DNA of 32,403 bases from Microbacterium paulum (GTDB lineage Bacteria > Actinomycetota > Actinomycetes > Actinomycetales > Microbacteriaceae). The notes beneath the pieces were generated by a model. That model did no database searches, was not told the DNA's origin, and worked only from the letters and a program-made list of their open reading frames with translations. Numbering within the stretch: the first letter of the stretch is position 1; every line of letters starts with the position of its first letter. Shown here piece after piece: positions 26,503 through 32,403 of the stretch. Made by a program: the position numbers and the translations under genes. The stretch spans positions 1 to 32,403 of the forward strand of contig NZ_JAAGRY010000039.1 of NCBI RefSeq assembly GCF_015707995.1. Direction: 5' to 3'.

Positions 26503-27189
26503 ATGGCGAAAGCAGCAGCGGGCAAAACCAACTGGTTCGCGATCTGGGTGAGTGTGGCGGTCGTCGTCGTGGTCGCTCTGGTGGTCGCGCTGGTCGTGTG
26601 GATGAACAACGCCGCGACCGACCCCGGCACCCCGCCGAGCGGCTCGGGCATCAACCAAGAGACCGGCGCCGTCGTCGTCGGCAGCGGCTCGCAGACCCTC
26701 GACACCTACATCGACTTCATGTGCCCGATCTGCAACCAGTTCGAAGAGACCTACGGCGACGAGATCCTCGACCTGGTCAACGACGGCACCATCACGCTCA
26801 ACATCCACCCGATCGCGATCCTCGATCGCTACTCGCAGGGCACCGCGTTCTCCACGCGCGCCGCGAACGCGATGTACTGCGTCGCCGAGGCCGACCCCGA
26901 CGCGGCCGTCCCCTTCATGCAGGCGATGTACGCCAAGCAGCCCGAAGAGAACTCCACCGGCCTCACCGACGACGAGATCATCGCGATCGCGAAGAGCGTC
27001 GGCGTCGAGAGCGTCGACACCTGCATCACCGACGGCACCTACAAGAAGTTCGTCGCCTCGATGACCGAGAAGACCCCGGTCGCGCCGGGTGCGAGCGGCA
27101 TCGGCACCCCGACCGTCGCCGTCAACGGCGAGGTCATCTCGAACTCGACGATCCCCGCGAAGGGTCAGTTCAAGACACTGTTCCAGTAA
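26503..27189 (+). CDS. Membrane-anchored DsbA-like thiol oxidoreductase
   Basis: 228 residues from the ATG at 26503; a frame from 26446 would add 19 Gly/Arg residues and seems wrong. One membrane helix (about 11-34) anchors it, leaving a thioredoxin-like domain outside. The active site CPIC is at 74-77 and the cis-Pro loop is seen as GIGTPTVAVNG near 201-211. It belongs to the DsbA/thioredoxin_4 group that forms or shuffles disulfides in exported proteins; in Actinomyces and Corynebacterium a DsbA-type protein (MdbA) oxidises pilins. That the pilus proteins here are substrates is inferred. It sits alone between map and the infA promoter. Confidence 0.87.
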   Translation: MAKAAAGKTNWFAIWVSVAVVVVVALVVALVVWMNNAATDPGTPPSGSGINQETGAVVVGSGSQTLDTYIDFMCPICNQFEETYGDEILDLVNDGTITLNIHPIAILDRYSQGTAFSTRAANAMYCVAEADPDAAVPFMQAMYAKQPEENSTGLTDDEIIAIAKSVGVESVDTCITDGTYKKFVASMTEKTPVAPGASGIGTPTVAVNGEVISNSTIPAKGQFKTLFQ

Positions 27190-27226
27190 ACGGAACGGAT
27201 GCCTGAAGGGCCGCGCCGGGCGCAGT

Positions 27227-27255
27227 TTGCCGGGAGGCGGCATATCACCTACACT
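27227..27255 (+). promoter_or_regulatory. Probable promoter of infA-rpmJ-rpsM-rpsK
   Basis: TTGCCG (27227-27232) and TACACT (27250-27255) are exactly 17 bases apart. Transcription should begin near 27262, about 89 bases before infA. Confidence 0.7.
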
Positions 27256-27350
27256 GGATCTTTGGTGCCTTGCGCCTTCATTGGCGTGTCGCAGCACCGA
27301 ACAATCCCATCCACCGCAGACCGACCGGTCTGCCGAGCGTGAGCGAGCGT

Positions 27351-27572
27351 ATGGCGAAGAAAGACGGAGTCATCGAGATCGAGGGTGTGATCTCCGAGGC
27401 GCTGCCCAACGCGATGTTCCGCGTTGAGCTGAGCAACGGGCACAAAGTCCTCGCGACGATTTCCGGCAAGATGCGGCAGAACTACATCCGCATCATCCCC
27501 GAGGACCGTGTCGTCGTGGAGCTCTCGCCCTACGACCTCACCCGCGGGCGCATCGTCTACCGCTACCGCTAG
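27351..27572 (+). CDS. infA: Translation initiation factor IF-1
   Basis: 73 residues, the exact bacterial length, from the ATG at 27351 ([20 protein letters not shown]). An in-frame start at 27270 would add 27 unconserved residues. IF-1 is a single OB-fold protein that blocks the A site during initiation and helps IF-2 and IF-3. The motif [14 protein letters not shown] and the end RGRIVYRYR are typical. First gene of the operon, under a good promoter. Confidence 0.98.
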   Translation: MAKKDGVIEIEGVISEALPNAMFRVELSNGHKVLATISGKMRQNYIRIIPEDRVVVELSPYDLTRGRIVYRYR

Positions 27573-27588
27573 ACCGGTTGAGAAGTAA

Positions 27589-27625
27589 CACCCGCGGCAT
27601 CCTTTCGGGGAAGCCCGTGCGGGTG
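27589..27625 (+). other. Hairpin between infA and rpmJ
   Basis: CACCCGC (27589-27595) pairs with GCGGGTG (27619-27625), with a further short pairing GGC/GCC inside. It lies in the 76-base gap between infA and rpmJ. It may be an mRNA stability or attenuation element. No T-run. Confidence 0.4.
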
Positions 27626-27648
27626 AAGACAGCGAGCAAGGAAACATC

Positions 27649-27765
27649 ATGAAGGTCAACCCGTCCGTCAAGCCCATCTGCGACCACTGCAAGGTCATCC
27701 GTCGTCACGGTCGCGTCATGGTCATCTGCAAGTCGAACCCGCGTCACAAGCAGCGCCAGGGCTGA
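27649..27765 (+). CDS. rpmJ: 50S ribosomal protein L36
   Basis: 38 residues, ATG at 27649 with AAGGAAAC upstream. The sequence begins [19 protein letters not shown] and ends NPRHKQRQG. The zinc-ribbon ligands Cys11, Cys14, Cys27 and His33 are present, so this is the zinc-binding form, not the zinc-free paralogue used under zinc shortage. L36 is a late-assembly protein of the 50S subunit. It is too short for most gene tracks but unmistakable. Confidence 0.97.
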   Translation: MKVNPSVKPICDHCKVIRRHGRVMVICKSNPRHKQRQG

Positions 27766-27771
27766 CGGTGA

Positions 27772-27791
27772 GCGGATGCCTCGGCATCCGC
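27772..27791 (+). terminator. Short hairpin after rpmJ
   Basis: GCGGATGCC (27772-27780) and GGCATCCGC (27783-27791) form a compact stem six bases after the rpmJ stop. The 140 bases from here to rpsM hold a further GC-rich palindrome near 27855-27885 and an AT-rich CATATACA at 27816-27822, a possible weak -10, but no gene. Confidence 0.5.
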
Positions 27792-27931
27792 CCCGCAGAA
27801 CGTACAACTCCACACATATACAGGCAGGTTCAGAACCCTCCTCGACACGCTCGAGGCCGGGGGGACACCCCGGGGCGGAGGCCCGGGCACCGATCCTGCT
27901 CCACACCTCCACTCACTCCTAGGAGAACCGC

Positions 27932-28306
27932 ATGGCACGTCTTGCCGGCGTTGACATCCCGCGCGACAAGCGCGTGGTGATCGCCCTCACCTACATCTAC
28001 GGCGTCGGCCGTACCCGTTCGGTCGAGATCCTGAAGGCCACCGAGATCGACGAGTCGATCCGCGTCAAGGACCTCACCGACGACCAGCTGGTCGCCCTGC
28101 GCGACTACATCGAAGGCAACTACAAGGTGGAAGGTGACCTGCGCCGCGAGGTCGCCGCCGACATCCGCCGCAAGGTCGAGATCGGCTCGTACGAGGGCAT
28201 CCGCCACCGTCGTGGCCTGCCTGTGCGCGGTCAGCGCACGAAGACCAACGCGCGTACCCGCAAGGGCCCCAAGCGCACCGTCGCCGGCAAGAAGAAGGCG
28301 CGCTAA
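27932..28306 (+). CDS. rpsM: 30S ribosomal protein S13
   Basis: 124 residues, full length, starting [20 protein letters not shown]13 lies at the top of the 30S head, contacts S19 and forms bridges to the 50S subunit. The helix-two-turn-helix part is followed by the basic tail with [20 protein letters not shown]. The ATG has TAGGAGAA upstream. rpsK follows after 31 bases. Confidence 0.98.
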   Translation: MARLAGVDIPRDKRVVIALTYIYGVGRTRSVEILKATEIDESIRVKDLTDDQLVALRDYIEGNYKVEGDLRREVAADIRRKVEIGSYEGIRHRRGLPVRGQRTKTNARTRKGPKRTVAGKKKAR

Positions 28307-28337
28307 GGCGCCGCCCAGGGTTTAGGAGAACACGCAC

Positions 28338-28736
28338 ATGGCACAGGCCAAGACCGCTGCGCGCAAGCCGCGCCGCAAAGAGAAGAAGAACATCGCGCTG
28401 GGCCACGCCCACATCAAGTCGACGTTCAACAACACGATCGTCTCGATCACCGACCCCTCGGGCGCTGTGATCAGCTGGGCGTCGTCGGGTGGCGTGGGCT
28501 TCAAGGGCTCGCGCAAGTCGACGCCGTACGCCGCCGGCATGGCCGCCGAGTCGGCCGCCCGCCAGGCGCAGGAGCACGGCGTGAAGAAGGTCGACGTCTT
28601 CGTGAAGGGTCCGGGTTCGGGCCGCGAGACCGCGATCCGTTCGCTGACCGCCGCGGGCCTCGAGGTCGGATCGATCTCCGACGTCACCCCGCAGGCGCAT
28701 AACGGCTGCCGCCCCCCGAAGCGTCGCCGCGTCTGA
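28338..28736 (+). CDS. rpsK: 30S ribosomal protein S11
   Basis: 132 residues, full length. S11 forms part of the platform next to the mRNA exit site. The conserved [20 protein letters not shown] and the C-terminal [16 protein letters not shown] are both intact. The N-terminus is Lys/Arg-rich. In many actinobacteria rpsD (S4) follows directly; here a terminator-like hairpin and then rpoA follow. Confidence 0.98.
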   Translation: MAQAKTAARKPRRKEKKNIALGHAHIKSTFNNTIVSITDPSGAVISWASSGGVGFKGSRKSTPYAAGMAAESAARQAQEHGVKKVDVFVKGPGSGRETAIRSLTAAGLEVGSISDVTPQAHNGCRPPKRRRV

Positions 28737-28743
28737 TCTTTCG

Positions 28744-28778
28744 ACGATGGATGCCACGGCTCACGTGGCATCCATCGT
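28744..28778 (+). terminator. Terminator-like hairpin after rpsK
   Basis: Perfect 15-bp stem (28744-28758 / 28764-28778) with loop GCTCA, starting eight bases after the rpsK stop. It is nearly the same sequence as the hairpin after fusA. A short AT-richer stretch follows, with TTGCAA at 28805 and CATATAG at 28821-28827. These are possible parts of a rpoA promoter, though their spacing is poor. Confidence 0.75.
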
Positions 28779-28854
28779 GTCGACTTTCCACAACTCAACA
28801 CCTCTTGCAATCGCACGTGTCATATAGCGGGCACGTGACGGAAAGGAACACATA

Positions 28855-29844
28855 GTGCTCATCGCACAGCGTCCCACTCTGACCGAGGAGAAGATCGGCG
28901 AATTCCGCAGCCGGTTCGTGATCGAGCCGCTCGAGCCCGGTTTCGGTTACACCATCGGCAACGCGCTGCGTCGCAGCCTGCTCTCCTCGATCCCCGGGGC
29001 TGCGGTCACCAGCATCCGCATCGACGGCGTGCTGCACGAGTTCAGCACCATCCCGGGCGTGAAAGAGGATGTCACCGAGATCATCCTCAACATCAAGCAG
29101 CTCGTGGTCTCGTCGGAGCGCGACGAGCCCATCACGGCGTACCTGCGCAAGACCGGCGCGGGTGAGGTCACAGCGGCTGACATCTCGGCGCCCGCCGGCG
29201 TCGAGGTGCACAACCCCGAGCTCGTCATCGCGACGCTCAACGACTCGGCTCGCTTCGAGCTCGAGCTGACGATCGAGCGTGGCCGTGGCTACGTCTCGGC
29301 GACGCAGAACCGCAACGAGTACGCCGAGGCCGGTCAGATTCCGATCGACTCGATCTACTCGCCCGTGCTGAAGGTGTCGTACCGCGTCGACGCGACGCGT
29401 GCCGGTGAGCGCACCGACTTCGACAAGCTCGTGCTCGACGTCGAGGCCAAGCCCTCGATCACGCCGCGCGACGCCGTCGCGTCGGCCGGTCGCACCCTGA
29501 CGGAGCTCTTCGGCCTGGCCCGTGAGCTCAACGTCGAGGCCGAGGGCATCGAGATCGGCCCCGCGCCGGTCGCCGAGGTCGTCTCGGGCGAGCTGTCGAT
29601 GCCGATCGAAGACCTCGATCTGTCGGTGCGTTCGTACAACTGCCTCAAGCGCGAGGGCATCAACACGGTGCACGAGCTCGTCGCCCTGTCGGAGACGCAG
29701 CTGATGAACATCCGCAACTTCGGTCAGAAGTCGGTCGACGAGGTGCGCGACAAGCTCATCTCGCTCGGCCTGTCGCTGAAGGATTCCGTGCCCGGCTTCG
29801 ACGGCGCGCACTTCTACGGCGGCTACGACGACGAGACCATCTGA
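28855..29844 (+). CDS. rpoA: DNA-directed RNA polymerase subunit alpha
   Basis: 329 residues. The alpha dimer is the assembly platform of RNA polymerase. The N-terminal domain (1 to about 230) carries [20 protein letters not shown]. The C-terminal domain (about 250-310), which binds activators and UP elements, has [19 protein letters not shown] and the helix-hairpin-helix [18 protein letters not shown] start at 28855 with GAAAGGAA upstream. It is set off from rpsK by a strong hairpin and 118 bases, so it may have its own promoter. rplQ follows after 47 bases. Confidence 0.99.
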   Translation: MLIAQRPTLTEEKIGEFRSRFVIEPLEPGFGYTIGNALRRSLLSSIPGAAVTSIRIDGVLHEFSTIPGVKEDVTEIILNIKQLVVSSERDEPITAYLRKTGAGEVTAADISAPAGVEVHNPELVIATLNDSARFELELTIERGRGYVSATQNRNEYAEAGQIPIDSIYSPVLKVSYRVDATRAGERTDFDKLVLDVEAKPSITPRDAVASAGRTLTELFGLARELNVEAEGIEIGPAPVAEVVSGELSMPIEDLDLSVRSYNCLKREGINTVHELVALSETQLMNIRNFGQKSVDEVRDKLISLGLSLKDSVPGFDGAHFYGGYDDETI

Positions 29845-29891
29845 TCGGCGCCCGACCGGTCTGCTGACATTTTCCTTCTGGAGTAACTGAT

Positions 29892-30464
29892 ATGCCCAAG
29901 CCCACCAAGGGTCCCCGCCTCGGAGGCGGCCCCGCCCACGAGCGCCTGCTGCTCGCCAACCTCGCCGCCGCGCTGTACACGCACGGTGCGATCACGACGA
30001 CCGAGACCAAGGCCAAGCGCCTGCGTCCGCTCGCCGAGCGTCTCATCACCTTCGCCAAGCGCGGCGACCTGCACGCCCGTCGCCGGGTGCTGTCGGTCAT
30101 CGGCGACAAAGAGGTCGTTCACGTCCTCTTCGCCGAGATCGCGCCGCAGGTGGCCGACCGTGAGGGCGGCTACACGCGCATCACCAAGATCGGCAACCGC
30201 AAGGGCGACAACGCCCCCATGGCCCGCATCGAGCTCGTGCTCGAGCCGGTGAACCCGAAGCCGAAGTCGGCGAAGAAGTCGGCTGCCGCCGCTCCCGCCG
30301 CCGAGGCTCCGGTCGAAGAGGTCGCCGTCGAGGAGACCCCCGCCGAGATCGAGATCGAAGAGGCCGTCGCCGCCGACGCAGCCGAGGCCGGCGCCGAGTC
30401 GCAGGCCGAGGGCGAGGCGGCCGAGGCCGCTGCGGCCGACGCCGTCGAGGAGAAGTCCGCGTAA
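29892..30464 (+). CDS. rplQ: 50S ribosomal protein L17 with long acidic tail
   Basis: 190 residues, against 115-130 in most bacteria. L17 lies near the exit tunnel. The core (1 to about 118) begins [20 protein letters not shown] and ends in RIELVLEP. From about residue 123 there is a short basic stretch and then some 60 residues almost wholly Ala, Glu, Val and Asp, probably disordered. Such tails are known on actinobacterial L17. ATG at 29892 with CTGGAGTAA upstream. Last gene of the operon, ended by a good terminator. Confidence 0.97.
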   Translation: MPKPTKGPRLGGGPAHERLLLANLAAALYTHGAITTTETKAKRLRPLAERLITFAKRGDLHARRRVLSVIGDKEVVHVLFAEIAPQVADREGGYTRITKIGNRKGDNAPMARIELVLEPVNPKPKSAKKSAAAAPAAEAPVEEVAVEETPAEIEIEEAVAADAAEAGAESQAEGEAAEAAAADAVEEKSA

Positions 30465-30484
30465 GCAGTTCGCTCACGTGCATG

Positions 30485-30514
30485 AGGCCCGCACCCTTCT
30501 CGGGGTGCGGGCCT
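30485..30514 (+). terminator. Terminator after rplQ
   Basis: Perfect 12-bp stem AGGCCCGCACCC / GGGTGCGGGCCT (30485-30496 / 30503-30514) with a six-base loop, followed by TCT, 20 bases after the rplQ stop. It marks the end of the ribosomal gene block. Confidence 0.85.
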
Positions 30515-30574
30515 TCTGCGTGCGCGCCGTTCGCGCGCCGGCCGCGCGTCGCAGGCCCCGGTTAGGGTGAAGAC

Positions 30575-31645
30575 GTGACCGAGAAGAGCCTGCTCGACCG
30601 GATCGAGACCCTGCGCGCCGCGGCCCCCGCGCAGCTGCCGCCGCACCCCGCTGTGGCGCAGTGGCGCGCCCCGACAGAGGCCGACATCGATGGCATCCAT
30701 GCCGTCGCGGCCGCCGCTGATGCGGTCGACCACCCGAACTGGCTCACGGCGCGCGAAGAGATCGCCGACACGTTCGACCTGCCGCACATCGACCATGCCC
30801 GAGATACGCGGGTCGCGGTGGATGCCGAGGGCACGATCATCGCGTTCGGCTCGGCCTTTCTGCACCCGGCGCGCGTGGGTGCGTTGGCCGTGAACCTGGG
30901 CGGCGCGGTGCACCCCTCGTGGCGGCGGCAGGGTATCGGCACGGCGTTGCTCGCCTGGCAGCGGGCCCGCGGGCTGGAGCAGCTGGCCGAGGCCGCGGCC
31001 GAGGTGACGGGGGAGTGGACGGCCGACCTCAAGACCTACGCCGAAGAAGGGAACCTCGACGCACGCGCGGTCGCGGAGCGCGCGGGGTTCGCGCCCGAGC
31101 GGTGGTTCACGACGATGGAACGCGACATGCGCGTGCCCGTGCCGGTCGTGCCGGCCAGGGCCGATCCCGATGATGCTGCACGCGGCGCGGTCAGGGTGGT
31201 GCCGTATACGCACGATCGCGACGACGAGGTGCGCCTGGCCCGCAACGACGCGTTCCGCGACCACTGGGGCAGCCAGCCCTCGCAGCCGGAGACGTGGGCA
31301 AAGTTCGTGGGCGGTCCGTTCTTCCGCGCCGACCTCTCTCGCCTCGCGCTCGATGGCGACGGTGCGGTGGTGGGGTTCTGCCTGGCATCCGTCAACGAAG
31401 ACGACTGGGTGACGATGGGGGCCTCGAGCGCGTACATCGAGCTCATCGGGGTGGTGCGCGCGCACCGCGGGCGGCGGGTGGCTCCCGCCGTGATCACCGG
31501 TACCCTGGCGGCGATCGCGGCGGCAGGCCTCGAGCGTGCGGTGCTCGACGTCGACACGGCGAGCCCGACGGGCGCGAACACGCTCTACGAAGGCCTCGAC
31601 TTTCACGCGACCGAGCGGTCGGTCGCGCTCGTCGAGCGGGTCTGA
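30575..31645 (+). CDS. GNAT-family N-acetyltransferase with two tandem domains
   Basis: 356 residues from a GTG at 30575. The first GNAT domain (about 25-180) has the acetyl-CoA loop WRRQGIGTALL near 117-127. The second (about 195-356) has a weaker version, HRGRRVAPAVITG, near 295-307, and a NTLYEGLDF-type ending. The two-domain layout recalls mycothiol synthase MshD and other actinobacterial double-GNAT proteins, but I cannot name the substrate. TAGGGT at 30563-30568 lies six bases before the GTG, so the transcript could be leaderless; alternatively AGGGTGAAG serves as ribosome-binding site. It converges with the gene at the window's right end. Confidence 0.82.
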   Translation: MTEKSLLDRIETLRAAAPAQLPPHPAVAQWRAPTEADIDGIHAVAAAADAVDHPNWLTAREEIADTFDLPHIDHARDTRVAVDAEGTIIAFGSAFLHPARVGALAVNLGGAVHPSWRRQGIGTALLAWQRARGLEQLAEAAAEVTGEWTADLKTYAEEGNLDARAVAERAGFAPERWFTTMERDMRVPVPVVPARADPDDAARGAVRVVPYTHDRDDEVRLARNDAFRDHWGSQPSQPETWAKFVGGPFFRADLSRLALDGDGAVVGFCLASVNEDDWVTMGASSAYIELIGVVRAHRGRRVAPAVITGTLAAIAAAGLERAVLDVDTASPTGANTLYEGLDFHATERSVALVERV

Positions 31646-31680
31646 CGCGGGACTGACGCGCGTCTATCGGAGCAGGCCGC

Positions 31681-31750
31681 GCCCGTCGCTCAGCGCCCGT
31701 CGCTCAGCGCCCGTCGCTCAGCGCCCGTCGCTCAGCGCCCGTCGCTCAGC
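31681..31750. repeat. Five tandem copies of a 14-bp unit
   Basis: The unit GCCCGTCGCTCAGC is repeated five times without change (31681-31694, 31695-31708, 31709-31722, 31723-31736, 31737-31750). A sixth, broken copy starts at 31751 inside the minus-strand gene. The array lies between two convergent genes. It overlaps the stop codon of the minus-strand gene. Confidence 0.95.
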
Positions 31751-32403
31751 GCCCGTGGCGGAGCGACTGCGCGAGCGCCCACTGCACGACCCCGACCCGG
31801 TAGGCGACGTCGGCCGGGCGGTTCTCGAGGGCATCGACGGCGCCCGCGACCGTGTCGGCGTAGATCGCCCCGCCGGTCGAGCCCGGGTGGATCTGGTCGC
31901 CCGCGAGCAGATCGGACTTCGGCGCGATGGCCCGCGACCAGTCGGCGATCGCGACGCGCGGGTGGCTCGCTGCGAACGCGGTGAGCTCGGTGTTGACGCC
32001 CGCGATCCAGTCGCGCGGGGCATAGGCGTTCACGAGAACCAGGCAGCGGTGCGGGCCCATCGCGTCGTAGACGGTCTTCAGATCGTCGTCGTCGACGGGA
32101 CCGTTCGTGCCGAGGCCGACGACGACGTAGTCGCGCAGCGCGCCCTGTGCGGCGAGGGCCTCGACGATCTCGCCGCCCTGCCACATCGAGCGCGACACGG
32201 CCGCGTCGATCTGAATGCCGGGTCGCTCGTCGAGCAGGCCCTCTGCCGAGGCGAGCATGACCGAATCGCCGACCGCCGTGATGCGGTCGCCGGGGACCGT
32301 CGTACGCGTGGGCGGCCGGGGCCGGCCGTCGGGGTCGTGCGAGGGCGCGGTGGCGCCCGGAGCGCCCGTCGCACCGAGCGCGGGCGGAAGCGTGCCGTCG
32401 GCG
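31746..32403 (-). CDS. SGNH-hydrolase-type domain protein, 5' end outside window
   Basis: The frame is open from the right edge to the TGA at 31748-31746, about 218 residues. It starts with a Pro/Ala/Arg-rich stretch, then VGDSVM (coded near 32256-32270), the nucleophile block of SGNH esterases. GLGTNGP (near 32097-32117) matches the block-III Gly/Asn region and DQIHPG (31881-31898) the Asp/His block. This fits the C-terminal SGNH domain of OatA-like acyltransferases, which acetylate cell-wall sugars; the membrane acyltransferase half would lie outside the window. That link is inferred. An in-frame ATG at 32258 would cut the nucleophile motif, so it is not the start. Confidence 0.78.
   Translation of the reverse strand, partial: ADGTLPPALGATGAPGATAPSHDPDGRPRPPTRTTVPGDRITAVGDSVMLASAEGLLDERPGIQIDAAVSRSMWQGGEIVEALAAQGALRDYVVVGLGTNGPVDDDDLKTVYDAMGPHRCLVLVNAYAPRDWIAGVNTELTAFAASHPRVAIADWSRAIAPKSDLLAGDQIHPGSTGGAIYADTVAGAVDALENRPADVAYRVGVVQWALAQSLRHGR

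Noticed and set aside
27320..27335. A 13-base word (CCGACCGGTCTGC) shared by the infA leader and the rpoA-rplQ gap (29852)
   Set aside because: Chance sharing of 13-mers is expected several times in 32 kb of GC-rich sequence and neither copy has supporting context.
31681..31750. Possible CRISPR array
   Set aside because: The units are contiguous with no spacers and only 14 bases long; it is a simple tandem repeat.

Overview
The window is high-GC DNA. Gene content, gene order and the frequent GTG starts point to an actinobacterium of the order Micrococcales, most likely a member of Microbacteriaceae (Microbacterium-like). I infer the family from the ribosomal proteins: the spc operon has no S14 gene, the alpha operon has no S4 gene, and several r-proteins carry Ala/Lys/Glu-rich tails. 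No 16S rRNA is present to confirm it.

Layout. (1) 1-691: end of an FHA-domain protein. (2) 712-5401: str region, with a promoter, a structured leader, rpsL-rpsG-fusA, a strong hairpin, then tuf with its own promoter and terminator. (3) 5500-5776: a small helical protein resembling MT0933/Rv0909-type antitoxins, closed by a long hairpin. (4) 5777-13530: a sortase-assembled pilus island lying between the str and S10 regions. It encodes a 904-aa adhesin/tip protein (LPLSG), a 508-aa major pilin (LPLTG), a 514-aa second pilin (LPHTG), a class C sortase, and the frameshifted remains of a further surface protein (LPPNG). (5) 13604-23499: S10 and spc operons from rpsJ to rplO, 19 genes, tightly packed. 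(6) 23500-26387: secY-adk-map. (7) 26503-27189: a membrane-anchored DsbA-like oxidoreductase. (8) 27227-30514: infA-rpmJ-rpsM-rpsK, a hairpin, then rpoA-rplQ and a terminator. (9) 30575-31645: a double-GNAT acetyltransferase. (10) 31646-32403: a 14-bp tandem repeat and, on the minus strand, the end of an SGNH-hydrolase-type protein that runs off the window.

How the genes work together. Most of the window builds the translation apparatus (S12, S7, EF-G, EF-Tu, 22 further r-proteins, IF-1), with the linked export and maturation genes secY, adk and map and RNA polymerase alpha. The pilus island is the clear accessory element. The sortase would join pilins through the Lys of the YPK motif and the Thr of the LPxTG-like signal. 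The adhesin probably sits at the tip. A terminator-like hairpin after the major pilin gene would make the shaft subunit more abundant than the second pilin and the sortase. The major pilin has no cysteine, whereas the adhesin and second pilin have even numbers of cysteines, so the DsbA-like protein is a candidate folding partner.

All calls come from reading the sequence. No database search was run.
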